64,000 nucleotides of DNA from Bin80 sp965220365 (lineage in GTDB: Bacteria; Bacteroidota; Rhodothermia; Rhodothermales; Bin80), in NCBI GenBank assembly GCA_965220365.1, contig OZ244823.1, forward strand, positions 496,001 to 560,000. Reading direction: 5' to 3'. Below are positions 26,793 through 35,824 of this stretch, piece after piece. The position numbers and the translations under genes were made by a program. The stretch's first letter is position 1; the number at the start of each line of letters is the position of its first letter. The notes under the pieces are model-generated. The model was not told where the DNA came from. It saw only the letters and a program-made list of their open reading frames with translations, and searched no databases.

Positions 26793-28007
26793 ATGACACC
26801 CAAAGAAGCCTTTCAAAAGATATACTCGGAAATCACTCCCATGCCAACGGAGGAGCTTTTCCTACGTGCGGCACTTGGACGGGTCCTTCGTGAAGATATT
26901 GTTGCACAGGAGGCCATCCCGCCATTCGATAATTCGGCGATGGATGGGTTTGCGGTTCGCGTAGATGATCTGATACGAACACCAACAGACCTCCGCCTTG
27001 AGGGAGAGCTTTCTGCGGGAGAGGCCCCGAACACGGAGGTGAAACCAGGAGCATGCATTCGCATCATGACCGGGGCGCAGATCCCTCCTGGTGCGGAAGC
27101 AGTGGTCCCACTGGAATGGACTACCGAAATCAATCAAGAAACCATTCGCATCCATCGTAGACCGGAGCGGGAGGCCTATATACGAAAGGCAGGAAAGGAC
27201 GCTTTACAAGGGACGGCCGTGGTGAAAACTGGTGCACGCATTACGCCACCAGTCATAGGTATGACTGCAGCTGCAGGGTATGACAGGATAAAGGTGGGAG
27301 AGTCCCCGAGCGTGGCCATCATCGTAACGGGGGATGAATTGCATCTTGACATGACGAGCCCTCTGTCTCCTGCCCGGATTTACGATGCCAATGGTCCAGG
27401 GCTCTTTGCACAGGTGCTGGAGGCCGGCGCAACGGTTCCAGATTCGGAGGTTGCCCGAGACGATAGAGATGATCTTACGGACCAAATTAGGCAGGGAATG
27501 GATGCAGATGTGATGGTCATAAGTGGGGGTGTGTCTGTAGGCAAGTATGACCTTGTTCAGGAAGTACTTGAGAGCCTGGGATTTGAGAAACGTTTTTGGC
27601 GGGTCCGTCAGCGGCCTGGAGGTCCCATGCTATTTGGAGTGCTTGGATCCCAACTAGTTTTTGGGTTACCCGGTAATCCGGTTTCGTCAGCGATCTGTTT
27701 TCAGCAGTACGTGCGCCCGACACTTCTCACAATGATGGGGGCTACGGAGGTTCGTCCACCCCGGATGAAAGCAAAATTAGGAACCTCCGTGCGAAAGAAG
27801 GCAGGGTTATATCATTTTGTACGCGGAAAAGCCAAGTGGGAGGAAGGCGGGCAATTGATTGTGCACACGACGGGCCCGCAGGCTTCAAATCTTTATTCTT
27901 CACTGCAGCACGCCAACTGCCTCATTCATCTTGAGGAAGAGGTGACGGATCCCTCTGAGGGAGAAGAAGTGATTATTACTCCCCTGCCATGGGCGGTTAT
28001 CGGCTGA
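26793..28007 (+). CDS. moeA: Molybdopterin molybdenumtransferase MoeA
   Basis: 404 residues, the usual length. Recognisable motifs are PPFDNSAMDGFAVRVDDL near 43, RIMTGAQIPPGAEAVVPLEW near 90, the MoCF domain VMVISGGVSVGKYDLVQEVL near 243 and VFGLPGNPVSSAICFQQYV near 290. MoeA inserts molybdate into adenylated molybdopterin. No other molybdenum-cofactor gene is next to it. Its 3' end overlaps the convergent S41 protease gene by 11 bp. The start lies just after the decayed island repeat, so the island border is within about 60 bp of this core gene. Confidence 0.93.
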   Translation: MTPKEAFQKIYSEITPMPTEELFLRAALGRVLREDIVAQEAIPPFDNSAMDGFAVRVDDLIRTPTDLRLEGELSAGEAPNTEVKPGACIRIMTGAQIPPGAEAVVPLEWTTEINQETIRIHRRPEREAYIRKAGKDALQGTAVVKTGARITPPVIGMTAAAGYDRIKVGESPSVAIIVTGDELHLDMTSPLSPARIYDANGPGLFAQVLEAGATVPDSEVARDDRDDLTDQIRQGMDADVMVISGGVSVGKYDLVQEVLESLGFEKRFWRVRQRPGGPMLFGVLGSQLVFGLPGNPVSSAICFQQYVRPTLLTMMGATEVRPPRMKAKLGTSVRKKAGLYHFVRGKAKWEEGGQLIVHTTGPQASNLYSSLQHANCLIHLEEEVTDPSEGEEVIITPLPWAVIG

Positions 28008-29646
28008 AGAGAGCCAACTCCTGGGCCTCTGGCCACATCGACAAGCTTTGCTGAAAGACTTCGTCAATCGCATTGAAGAGCGGTACCGCAACGCGCGAAC
28101 CATACAATTGGCGACCAAGAAGTGCCTTGAAATAAAGCCGCAGGGATTCCTCGTTTTCCTCAAGCGCATCATAGGTGAATTGCAATTCCTCGGATGAAGG
28201 ATCCTCTGGAACAAAGGTGACAGGAACCTGGGCGTTTTCACCGGCAGCCCATAATGCATGCCACTGGGTGGTCGAAAAAGAAAAATCACGAACGAACGTT
28301 TCGGCTTGATCTTCCCAGGTGGCTCGCAGGGCTTGCTCATTGGCTTCAAACCAGAGACGGAAGGTTTCAAAGAGGCCACCGCCATAGAGAGACTGAAGGA
28401 TGCGAGGTCTTAAGGAGTCCGCGAACACCAAATGGTCAGGGGTAATTCCACCGTCGCCAAATACGGTGCGACCGTGTGTAGTCGAAAATTTCAGCGAGTC
28501 AGGGATCTGGTTCACGTAGCCCTCAGGATCCCGGCTCGCTTCGAGCCAGCGTTCTAGTTTGTCTTCGAGGTAGGTCTCGCGATCTCCCTTCTCATAGGGA
28601 GTCTGGATCAGGCGGCCGGAAGGAGTATAGTAGCGGGCGGTCGTGATTTGGAGTCGGCTGTCATCGGGAAGAGGATATTGATTTTGAACCAGGCCTTTTC
28701 CATAGGTCCGCTGGCCGATCAACAGGGCACGATCATGGTCCTGCAGGGCGCCAGCTACAATTTCGCTTGCCGAAACGGAGTTGTGATTAATCAGAACAAT
28801 GATTGGCTGGGTTTCAAAGCGCCCCGAATGTCCTGCCGCATAGACCTCATCGGCCACGTTGCGACCTTTTACGCTGACAATGATATCGTTGCCGCCCAGA
28901 AGCTCATCTACGATGGCAACAGCAGACTGCAGGATTCCGCCGCCATTATCACGAAGGTCCAAAATCAAGCGCCCCATTCCCTGCCCCTGGAGATCTGCGA
29001 TCGCCTGAACGAACTCGGCATACGTGCTTTGAGCAAAGCGGTTAATTCGGATATATCCTGTGAACTCATCCACCATATAACTGCTGGTGACTGAGTAAAG
29101 AGGAATCAGATCCCGCGTGATCAACACATCGAACGGTTGATTCAGTCCTAGGCGATAAATCGTTACCTGAACCTGCGTTCCAATAGGGCCTTTCAGGCGT
29201 CGCGTTACCTCATCTTCGCCGACCCCAACGATTGAAGTATCGTTGACAGCAATGATTCGGTCACCAGCCCGGATCCCCACCTTTTCGCTGGGGCCGTTTT
29301 CAATGGGAGAGACGACACGGGCCGTGTCCCCATCAAATACCTGGAACCAAACCCCAATGCCACCAAAGGAGCCACGGAATGATTCTTCGACCGTCTTGAA
29401 TGCCGAGGCATCAATATAGGAGGAGTGAGGATCAAGGGATTCTATCATTCCACCAATCGCGTCTTCCGCTACTTTGTTTGGATCCACAGGATCAACGTAT
29501 CGGCGGTTAATCAGAAGAAACGCCTCCTCTAGTTTATGCAAGCTTTCCCTCGGATCGTCGAGATACGAACTAAAAGAGCCTCCAAGCAGTCCACCTGCCA
29601 GAAACAGCAGAACGATCAGAAGGATGTAGCGGGATGAAGCTTTCAT
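27997..29646 (-). CDS. S41 (CtpA/Tsp-like) C-terminal processing protease
   Basis: 549 residues from the ATG at 29646 (MKASSRYILLIVLLFLAGG, a signal or anchor segment); an upstream in-frame ATG at 29673 is less likely. A PDZ domain spans about 85-170 (GGIGVWFQVFDGDTARVVSP, GIRAGDRIIAVND). The catalytic domain has GYIRINRFAQST, LDLRDNGGGIL, the nucleophile Ser in NHNSVSASEIVAGALQDHDR and the Lys in GQRTYGKGLVQ, the Ser/Lys dyad of S41 enzymes. It would trim periplasmic or outer-membrane proteins. The C-terminal 150 residues are less conserved. Confidence 0.9.
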   Translation of the reverse strand: MKASSRYILLIVLLFLAGGLLGGSFSSYLDDPRESLHKLEEAFLLINRRYVDPVDPNKVAEDAIGGMIESLDPHSSYIDASAFKTVEESFRGSFGGIGVWFQVFDGDTARVVSPIENGPSEKVGIRAGDRIIAVNDTSIVGVGEDEVTRRLKGPIGTQVQVTIYRLGLNQPFDVLITRDLIPLYSVTSSYMVDEFTGYIRINRFAQSTYAEFVQAIADLQGQGMGRLILDLRDNGGGILQSAVAIVDELLGGNDIIVSVKGRNVADEVYAAGHSGRFETQPIIVLINHNSVSASEIVAGALQDHDRALLIGQRTYGKGLVQNQYPLPDDSRLQITTARYYTPSGRLIQTPYEKGDRETYLEDKLERWLEASRDPEGYVNQIPDSLKFSTTHGRTVFGDGGITPDHLVFADSLRPRILQSLYGGGLFETFRLWFEANEQALRATWEDQAETFVRDFSFSTTQWHALWAAGENAQVPVTFVPEDPSSEELQFTYDALEENEESLRLYFKALLGRQLYGSRVAVPLFNAIDEVFQQSLSMWPEAQELALFSR

Positions 29647-30056
29647 TAAAAGAGGATTCAGTGCAGACCTCAAACAAGAGTTGCCAAAAGAAAGGACCTT
29701 CCTGAGCGAGAACGCGAAGTCACCCTCAAATATAGGGATATCTGATCAAGAAGCCTTTGTGGCGGGTAATGGTGGTATCAAACGGGTTGGAGTCGTCCTC
29801 GCGGAGCTCATGACAACACTAAGGTTGCTTTTCCCTTGAGGCTCTTATTTCATGTCCACAAGAAGGCAGATCTTCTGCGGACAAGGGAAAATGAGATGGC
29901 AAATAGAGCTACCACAGCTTGAGATCGCCCCCACTTGGATGTATACAATTCGGTTCACACAGAGAAATCTGGCACGCCTTCCAAGTATGTCAAAAGGGAC
30001 GGATGGTTTATTGGTCGGCTTAGCCCAAATCTTTTACAGGCCCCCGCAAATCCAAG
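29647..30056. other. Intergenic region, nothing recognised
   Basis: Between the protease start and the toxin-antitoxin locus. No gene or RNA is recognised. It should contain the protease promoter on the minus strand. Confidence 0.35.
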
Positions 30057-30081
30057 AAACGTTACGTGTTAGGTAACGTTT
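30057..30081. promoter_or_regulatory. Inverted repeat, probable operator of the toxin-antitoxin locus
   Basis: AAACGTTAC and its reverse complement GTAACGTTT are separated by 7 bp and end 12 bp before the ATG of the toxin reading frame. Position and symmetry suit binding by the XRE-type antitoxin encoded downstream, as is usual in autoregulated HigBA loci. Confidence 0.55.
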
Positions 30082-30093
30082 AAGTGTTTTATT

Positions 30094-30426
30094 ATGGAAG
30101 TATCGTTCTCTCGCAAGCTCCAAAAAATCTTTATGAAGCCAGACGGCTTGAAGAAAGCTTATGGGGCAAGAAATGAGAGAGTAATCAAGGTCCGAATTGC
30201 TGTGCTCAGAGGGTTGCACAATTTATCATGAGTGCCGACGGATCCCCCAGAACGAAGACACCAACTCAAGGGGAATCGCAAGGAGAAATTTTCGGTCAAT
30301 TTGGTCCACACTGATCGTCTGATTTTCGAAGTTAATCACAACCCGGTTCCGCGAAAGGACGACGGAGGGATTGATATTGAAAAGGTCACCGCAATCACAA
30401 TACTATAAATTTGCGATTATCACTAA
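30094..30426 (+). pseudogene. HigB/RelE-like toxin gene with two in-frame stops
   Basis: The frame begins MEVSFSRKLQKIF at 30094 and continues VIKVRIAVLRGLHNLS, a TGA stop at codon 46, then PPERRHQLKGNRKEKFSVNL, IFEVNHNPVP, DDGGIDIEKVTAITIL, a TAA stop at codon 105, ICDYH and the natural stop. The whole matches the small RelE-superfamily toxin often annotated beside HigA antitoxins (LKGDRK, FxxNxDPVP, IDW..VT, DYH). Both stops are single-codon changes in an otherwise undisturbed frame. The toxin is very probably inactive while its antitoxin remains. Confidence 0.8.
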
Positions 30427-30447
30427 CCGCAAAGGCTATTCAGAAAA

Positions 30448-31536
30448 ATGTCGAAATTAAGCAATGAATGGGGCCCGGAATATGCGATTCCGCCTGGCTG
30501 GGTTCTTCAGGAATACCTTGAGGTACGGGGTTTCTCACAGGCCAAATTTGCTCGTCGCTGCGGACGCTCGCCTAAGCTGATCAGTGAAATCATCGCGGGC
30601 AAGGCGCCGCTTGAGGCAAAAACTGCACTACAGTTCGAGAAGGTACTTGGATTGGATGCCAGTGCCTGGATTAATATTGAATCCTCATACCGGCTCCGTT
30701 TGGCCAGAGAGGCTGATGCAGAGAACGCAGCGGCGGATATCGAGTGGGCAAAGGCTTTTCCAGTTCAAGAATTGGCTAAGCGAGAGTGTTTTCCGCGTCC
30801 AGAGTCAGATGTTGATAGCATTTTCAAGCTACTTAGGTTTTTTCGGGTTGCCTCGGTCGATGCTTGGAAGACTCAATATGGCAACGCCAGCGTCGCCTAC
30901 CGACATTCTCCTTCGTTCAGGAGTAATGAGAAAGTGGTTGCAACTTGGCTCCGGCTTGGTGAAATTGAAGCCGAAAAGCAAGAGTGCGCGTTCTATAACA
31001 AAGGTCAGTTCCGGAAGGCGGTTTGGCGCATCCGCGATCTGACCTGTGAGCCAATTGATACCGCTTTGAAGCAGGTGGAAAAGTTATGTAATGAGGCAGG
31101 TGTTGCGTTTGCGTTAGTCAAGCCGTTAAAAAAGATGGCTCTCAGTGGTGCGGCTTGGTGGTTGTCCCCAAGAAAAGCAGTTGTTCAGCTAACTGCCAGA
31201 CACAAAACGACAGATCATCTCTGGTTCAGTTTTTTCCATGAAGCAGCACACGTATTGCTTCACAACAAGAAGGCCGTTTTTGTAGATGAGAACAATGAAA
31301 ACGACACGGAGCAGGAATTAGAGGCTAACAAATGGGCATCCAACTTGCTTATCCCGGAGACGGCATGGCAGCAGTTGACCCAAGTCTCACCACTCAATGG
31401 AGTAGTCGTTGGAGAGTTTGCAAGGGAGCAGGGCATTGCACCAGGGATTGTTGTTGGTAGACTCCAACATGAGGGAGTCATTCCTTGGAGGTCACCGCTC
31501 AACAGTCTTAGGGTGCGTGTGGACTGGGGTTCTTAG
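30448..31536 (+). CDS. HigA-type antitoxin fused to an ImmA/IrrE metallopeptidase domain
   Basis: 362 residues. The N-terminus (about 15-80) is a HigA-type XRE helix-turn-helix: PGWVLQEYLEVRGFSQAKFA, then RSPKLISEIIAGKAPLEAKT. The C-terminal part (about 215-345) is ImmA/IrrE-like with the zinc motif FFHEAAHVLLH near 268 and a downstream Glu in EQELEANKWASNLL. Fusions of this kind act as antitoxins or as regulators cleaved or activated under stress. It starts 21 bp after the broken toxin gene and appears intact. It may still repress from the operator at 30057. Confidence 0.88.
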   Translation: MSKLSNEWGPEYAIPPGWVLQEYLEVRGFSQAKFARRCGRSPKLISEIIAGKAPLEAKTALQFEKVLGLDASAWINIESSYRLRLAREADAENAAADIEWAKAFPVQELAKRECFPRPESDVDSIFKLLRFFRVASVDAWKTQYGNASVAYRHSPSFRSNEKVVATWLRLGEIEAEKQECAFYNKGQFRKAVWRIRDLTCEPIDTALKQVEKLCNEAGVAFALVKPLKKMALSGAAWWLSPRKAVVQLTARHKTTDHLWFSFFHEAAHVLLHNKKAVFVDENNENDTEQELEANKWASNLLIPETAWQQLTQVSPLNGVVVGEFAREQGIAPGIVVGRLQHEGVIPWRSPLNSLRVRVDWGS

Positions 31537-31564
31537 GGATTTATGGGCACAAACATTCCGAAAA

Positions 31565-31648
31565 AGGTGACGGGAAATAGACATGGAGCGGGCTAAGCAA
31601 TAAAGATCTGGAAAGTTACAACGATTACCGACCGAAAGGAAAAACAGA
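31565..31648 (+). pseudogene. Vestige of a second toxin gene
   Basis: Short stretches between the two antitoxin genes echo the toxin C-terminus in shifting frames: NIPKK against NPVPRK, then EIDMER against GIDIEK, then AIKIWKVTTIT against TAITILEICDYH. It directly precedes the truncated antitoxin copy, so the whole toxin-antitoxin unit was once tandemly duplicated. The match is short and the call is tentative. Confidence 0.4.
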
Positions 31649-31651
31649 TAA

Positions 31652-31978
31652 ATGTCGAAATTGACGTACAAACGGAGCCCGGACTATACGATTCCACTAG
31701 GTTGGTTGCTTGAAGAGTACCTTGAAGTTCGAGGCTACTCGCAGGCCGAATTTACTCATCGCTGCGGACGCTCGCCTAAGCTGATCCGTGAAATCATAGC
31801 TGGTAAGGCACCGATTGAATTAGATATGGCATTACAGTTCGAAAAGCTTCTTGGACTCGGTGCCAGCGTACGGGTGAATATGGAGTCCATATATCGGCTC
31901 CAACTGGCTAAAGAAGCTGAAGCCAAGGAAGCGGAGGCCGAAGCCGAAAGGACAAAGTCCCTTCTGATTCGTGAATAG
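31652..31978 (+). pseudogene. Truncated second copy of the HigA-type antitoxin
   Basis: 108 residues, closely similar to the first 100 of the protein at 30448 (LGWLLEEYLEVRGYSQAEF, RCGRSPKLIREIIAGKAPI). It stops at a TAG after LLIRE, and just beyond it the sequence reads IFERGGFRVGSRST, which continues the alignment weakly before further stops. The ImmA/IrrE domain is absent. A free DNA-binding domain could still be made and might bind the same operator, so residual function is possible. Confidence 0.7.
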
Positions 31979-32106
31979 ATTTTTGAACGAGGAGGTTTTC
32001 GTGTAGGGTCTCGGTCTACGTTAGTTTTGAAAAAGTGGAAATAATGAGACGGAAAAGATTCACTCATGCGACAGCACCGTGATTGATTCCAAATCAGAAA
32101 ACACCT

Positions 32107-32628
32107 ATGAAGTCATCCCAAAACTTTATACGACATTCCCAAAATCTCTTGGGAAAGGACTATCTGCCGAAGATCCAATACTGCCTGGAAATTCTTCCAG
32201 AAGCAGATCTTTGGTGGAGGCCTAATGACGCATCAAACAGTGTCGGAAACCTGCTACTTCACCTGGAGGGCAACCTGAATCAGTGGGTTGTTGCCGGGGT
32301 TGGTAGTGGAGAGGACCGCCGCACGCGAGACCGGGAGTTCTCTGCAAGTGAGGGAAAAGATGCGGCAACCCTGTTCCAGGAACTGCAGCAAACCGTACAC
32401 CGGGCGACGCAGGTCCTGGAGGCGCTGAACACTGGTTCCCTAAACCAAAAGGTGACGATTCAGGGAATCAATGTGACGGTTTTAGGAGCGATCTACCACG
32501 CGGTAGAGCATTTCTCGATGCACGTTGGCCAAATCATCTACATCACCAAGCTCCGCACAGGCACCGACCTCAACTTCTTCACAATCGGAGAGGGCGGTGC
32601 TGTGGAGCGGGGCTGGTGTGTGAGTTAG
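32107..32628 (+). CDS. DinB-like (DUF1572-type) metal-binding protein
   Basis: 173 residues from the ATG at 32107 (MKSSQNFIRHSQNLLG); an ATG at 32083 is also in frame. The four-helix DinB layout is suggested by LLLHLEGNLNQWVV with the first His, and YHAVEHFSMHVGQIIYITKL with the second and third His of the metal triad. Family members include thiol transferases and proteins of unknown role. The 3' end overlaps the convergent OmpA-like gene by 4 bp. Confidence 0.78.
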   Translation: MKSSQNFIRHSQNLLGKDYLPKIQYCLEILPEADLWWRPNDASNSVGNLLLHLEGNLNQWVVAGVGSGEDRRTRDREFSASEGKDAATLFQELQQTVHRATQVLEALNTGSLNQKVTIQGINVTVLGAIYHAVEHFSMHVGQIIYITKLRTGTDLNFFTIGEGGAVERGWCVS

Positions 32629-33554
32629 CGAAGCGGGATGGTATCTGCGCGGCGGAACTGATCCGCACCACTTTTCTTTGAGGTCCCGTCAGCACTCCCC
32701 AACCCAAGCATTGTGATTCGTTCGACTCCGATCCCATTGGAAGTGTAGTGATCGATTAATGCCCGTGCCCTGTCTTCGGAAAGGGTCTGTGGGTTGCGCT
32801 CCAAGGGGCTCGCCATACCTTCCACACGCACATTCAAGTTCAGACATTCGCCCAGGATTTCCAGATTGTCCGCCAATGCCAGCATTGCGTCATCGGAGAG
32901 CACACTTGAATTACGTTCAAAAAAGACGGTGCTCATTTCTGCAATATCCGCACAGTAGGGTGGTTCAAATTGAGTGACAGACACATTCAAGGTTCGTGCA
33001 TCCCGCCCATGTTCATTGGAAATTTCCAGTGAGACGGCATACTCCCCCTCGGACATATATGTATGCTGGGGTCTAGGAGAGTCAGACGAAGTGCCGTCCC
33101 CAAAGCTCCAGCTATAGGTGAGCGGTGCATCCCCACGGACATTTGCGCTGAACTCAACGGGGGTTTGCGTATCCACCTCGGTGGAACTGGCTGACAGGAC
33201 CAGGAGTTGTGCAGGAACTGGCTGCGGTGTGATCAGGATCTCGGCGGTTTCGGAGACAGAAAAACGCCCGTCATTATTGCGTGCTGTGACCATTATGGTG
33301 TAGGAGCCTGCTTCCGAATAAGCGTGTTTCACGGCAGTACCATCCGCGGTTGCACCATCACCAAAGGTCCAGGAATAGGTTACCGGGGGGCGGGCATCCT
33401 CGTTGGCAAAAGCCAGAAAGTCGCCAAGCTGATTGGACTCAAGAGACTCGGGAGCCGACACAACCAGAGTTTCAACGGCTCTGGGATTACATCCGGTAAG
33501 TATGATGGTGAAGAGACCTGCAAGAACGAAAAGAGAAGAGCGTACAAACGACAT
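32625..33554 (-). CDS. PKD-domain OmpA-like lipoprotein
   Basis: 309 residues. The signal peptide ends in a lipobox (FTIILTGCNP), so the protein is lipid-anchored, probably in the outer membrane. Two PKD domains follow (about 30-110 with YSWTFGDGATADG, and 113-197 with YSWSFGDGTSSDS). The C-terminus (about 200-309) is an OmpA/Pal-type peptidoglycan-binding domain: VFFERNSSVLSDDAMLALAD, VRVEGMAS, LSEDRARALIDHYTSNGI. It would tether the envelope to peptidoglycan and present PKD modules. No partner genes are adjacent. Confidence 0.88.
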   Translation of the reverse strand: MSFVRSSLFVLAGLFTIILTGCNPRAVETLVVSAPESLESNQLGDFLAFANEDARPPVTYSWTFGDGATADGTAVKHAYSEAGSYTIMVTARNNDGRFSVSETAEILITPQPVPAQLLVLSASSTEVDTQTPVEFSANVRGDAPLTYSWSFGDGTSSDSPRPQHTYMSEGEYAVSLEISNEHGRDARTLNVSVTQFEPPYCADIAEMSTVFFERNSSVLSDDAMLALADNLEILGECLNLNVRVEGMASPLERNPQTLSEDRARALIDHYTSNGIGVERITMLGLGSADGTSKKSGADQFRRADTIPLR

Positions 33555-33634
33555 GTTATTGGGATTGAAAAGTCAAGGATACGAAGGAACCAAAATACAA
33601 AACTGAGAGGGATTTTTGCTCAACGAGCAGAATC

Positions 33635-35305
33635 TCATTCCTTCACGGAAAAACCAAGCATCATACCAGACTGAAGATGCTCAGCAATATGGCAGTGGGC
33701 CATCCAGTTTCCCGGATTCGACATATCTATCAGAAAGTCTACCGTTGATCCTACGGGCACCGTAGCGGTGTCCTTCCAGACCAAGTGCTGATTCGGGACG
33801 CCATCCATTTCAAGGACCAGAAAGCGCTGTCCATGGAAATGAATCGGATGTTGCATGGGGTGAAAACTTCGGGGGTCATTGAAAATGCGCACTTTGATCA
33901 CATCGCCGACATCAAAGTCCCATTGAATTGCCATGTTCTCGAGGCCGGTCTCTGTATCACGCAGAACCCATTCTACCTGTGTACCAGTTGAGAGCCAATT
34001 CATCATTGGCATTGCATCATTCCATTCAATGGGCGGAACATAGAGCGTGTCAATCTCCATGGAGAGCATGATTGGCAGCGGAAGGTTTTTCACGCGCAGA
34101 GACAGCGTAAGGGATTTGTCGGGAGGCCGGTCAAAATGACTGCGGAAAGAATCAATATCCGCTGTCACCTCCTCGTAGCTTCGGAGCATTTCAAAGGATT
34201 GACGATAGTCATTTGGAGTTGGCAAATTTCCAACAAGCGCAAGCGCAAGCGTGTCCACACTCGTATAAAACTCGCCCCGAAAGTGGTCAATGGCCTGAAT
34301 CGTATTTGTGATTGCTACCGGGCCCGGCTCAGGAAAAAGAACCTCTATAACATAGCGCTCTGAGGGAGCAATGGCAACACTTCTTACCCAGGCCTCTTTT
34401 TCGAAACGACTAACATCAGAGGCAATAACTTTGATCGGCAGACCTTGGAAGCTCACGTTGAACGAACGGGCATTCGCCACATTTGTGAGATGGAAGCGCA
34501 CCACGCTACTCTGGTCCACCTGAAACCGATAATCCTCCACCCCATTGGTCAGCATCACGTTCCCAAATCGTCCCATGAGCGCATGGGTTGGCGCCTCTTT
34601 TCCATAGGGGATAAGGCCGTTTTCATCCATCAGGATGTCGTCAAGAAGGAGGATCTCTTCCTGGTTTGCGGGGCCATAATAATCAGGAGTCTCTGCGGTG
34701 ACCAGCAAGTTGCCATAGAGTCCCAAGTCCTGCTGCATGTCTTCGCGAATATGTGGATGATACCAGAAGAGTCCGCTATCCGGGAAGCGGAGCTGATACA
34801 CAAAGTCTTCTCCCGCTGCGACAGGAGGCTGGGTGATGCCGGGAATTCCATCAAACCGGTTCTCCAGTCGGAGACCATGCCAATGCACCGTAGTGGTCTC
34901 ATTGAGGGCGTTCCTGAACACGACTGTCACCGTAGCTCCCTCGGAGACCTTCAGTAAAGGCCCAGGATATTGCCCGTTATAACCAAACATGACCACCTCT
35001 TGCCCGGCAATCGTACGTTGAACAGTCGTGGCAGAAAGATATAATGTATCTTGGTCAGCGAGCTCTAGGGTTTGACCGGGCATGGCGACCGGGATGGTCT
35101 CATTCTGTAGAGGCAGGTGGGGGCTAGTTGGTGGAAGTGCAGTCTCCAGCCCTGGCAGCATCGGCATGCTCATGTCCATTGGAGGCATTCGCCACACCAC
35201 GCTGTCTTTGGGTGCATGGGGCATCATATGCCCGTGATGCTCGTGCTGAGAGAGTGCACATGGAGCAATCAAGCCGGCGAAAACAAACCCCAGAGCGGCC
35301 TTCAT
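33635..35305 (-). CDS. Multicopper oxidase (laccase/CopA-like)
   Basis: 556 residues with a signal peptide (ALGFVFAGLIAPCALSQ). A His/Met-rich stretch follows at 21-50 (HEHHGHMMPH, PPMDMSMPM), often seen in copper-handling oxidases. All four copper-binding motifs are present: HWHG at 141-144, WYHPH at 181-185, HPMQHPIHFHGQ near 485 and HCHIAEH near 535 with an axial Met region (HLQSGMMLG). It would oxidise a substrate, possibly Cu(I), with reduction of O2 in the periplasm. It is the third gene of a tight operon with 35309-35824 and 35821-37125. Confidence 0.93.
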   Translation of the reverse strand: MKAALGFVFAGLIAPCALSQHEHHGHMMPHAPKDSVVWRMPPMDMSMPMLPGLETALPPTSPHLPLQNETIPVAMPGQTLELADQDTLYLSATTVQRTIAGQEVVMFGYNGQYPGPLLKVSEGATVTVVFRNALNETTTVHWHGLRLENRFDGIPGITQPPVAAGEDFVYQLRFPDSGLFWYHPHIREDMQQDLGLYGNLLVTAETPDYYGPANQEEILLLDDILMDENGLIPYGKEAPTHALMGRFGNVMLTNGVEDYRFQVDQSSVVRFHLTNVANARSFNVSFQGLPIKVIASDVSRFEKEAWVRSVAIAPSERYVIEVLFPEPGPVAITNTIQAIDHFRGEFYTSVDTLALALVGNLPTPNDYRQSFEMLRSYEEVTADIDSFRSHFDRPPDKSLTLSLRVKNLPLPIMLSMEIDTLYVPPIEWNDAMPMMNWLSTGTQVEWVLRDTETGLENMAIQWDFDVGDVIKVRIFNDPRSFHPMQHPIHFHGQRFLVLEMDGVPNQHLVWKDTATVPVGSTVDFLIDMSNPGNWMAHCHIAEHLQSGMMLGFSVKE

Positions 35306-35308
35306 GAA

Positions 35309-35824
35309 CTAATAGTACCCGTAGACAGTGCACGGTTCCTGTTGAAACGGGCCATGTCCCGCCATCGTGTGCATGAGGCCGCTGCGGGAGAGCCCCCGCA
35401 TGACCACAGGCCCTGTCCACCGCTCAGAGGTACTCCCGGCCGGCTCAAGGGTAATAATCACGAGGAATTTGTTCCAGGAGACCTGACCAGTGATCTGGCC
35501 GTCGTTAGAGAGCCGCCCGAGCCGAGTTGTACTTTTCAGGTCAGGGGTGGAAAGCCATGCCGTGTACTCGTGCCCTTCTACGAGCTCCAGGCGGTTTACT
35601 TGAAGAGCAACATTGTAGAGATAATTCCCCTCTGAATCCAGAGCAATCCCAAATGGGGAGGGGGCGAAAGAAAGTTTTGCAACTCCTTCCGCCTGGTGCG
35701 CAGCAGGAACGCGGCGAGTCGGGACGAGGTCAATCATATAGTACTCGTCCGTACAGGTGTCAACTGACAATACACCAGAAGGCAACGTCAGGAGAGCCAA
35801 AAGAAGGGAGGGAATCGAAATCAT
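35309..35824 (-). CDS. Secreted protein of unknown function in the multicopper oxidase operon
   Basis: 171 residues from the ATG at 35824, which overlaps the stop of the upstream LVIVD gene as ATGA; a start at 35839 is in frame but disfavoured. A signal peptide (ISIPSLLLALLTLPSGV) precedes a beta-rich domain (LVPTRRVPAAHQAEG, LELVEGHEYTAWLSTPDL, WTGPVVMRGLSRSGLMHTM). It resembles small secreted beta-sandwich proteins encoded beside multicopper oxidases, but no family was recognised. Three bases separate it from the oxidase gene. Confidence 0.7.
   Translation of the reverse strand: MISIPSLLLALLTLPSGVLSVDTCTDEYYMIDLVPTRRVPAAHQAEGVAKLSFAPSPFGIALDSEGNYLYNVALQVNRLELVEGHEYTAWLSTPDLKSTTRLGRLSNDGQITGQVSWNKFLVIITLEPAGSTSERWTGPVVMRGLSRSGLMHTMAGHGPFQQEPCTVYGYY

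Noticed and set aside
30094..30426. Recoding of the toxin stops (for example selenocysteine at the TGA)
   Set aside because: A second stop of a different type (TAA) lies near the end of the same frame, and no recoding hairpin was identified, so simple decay is more likely.
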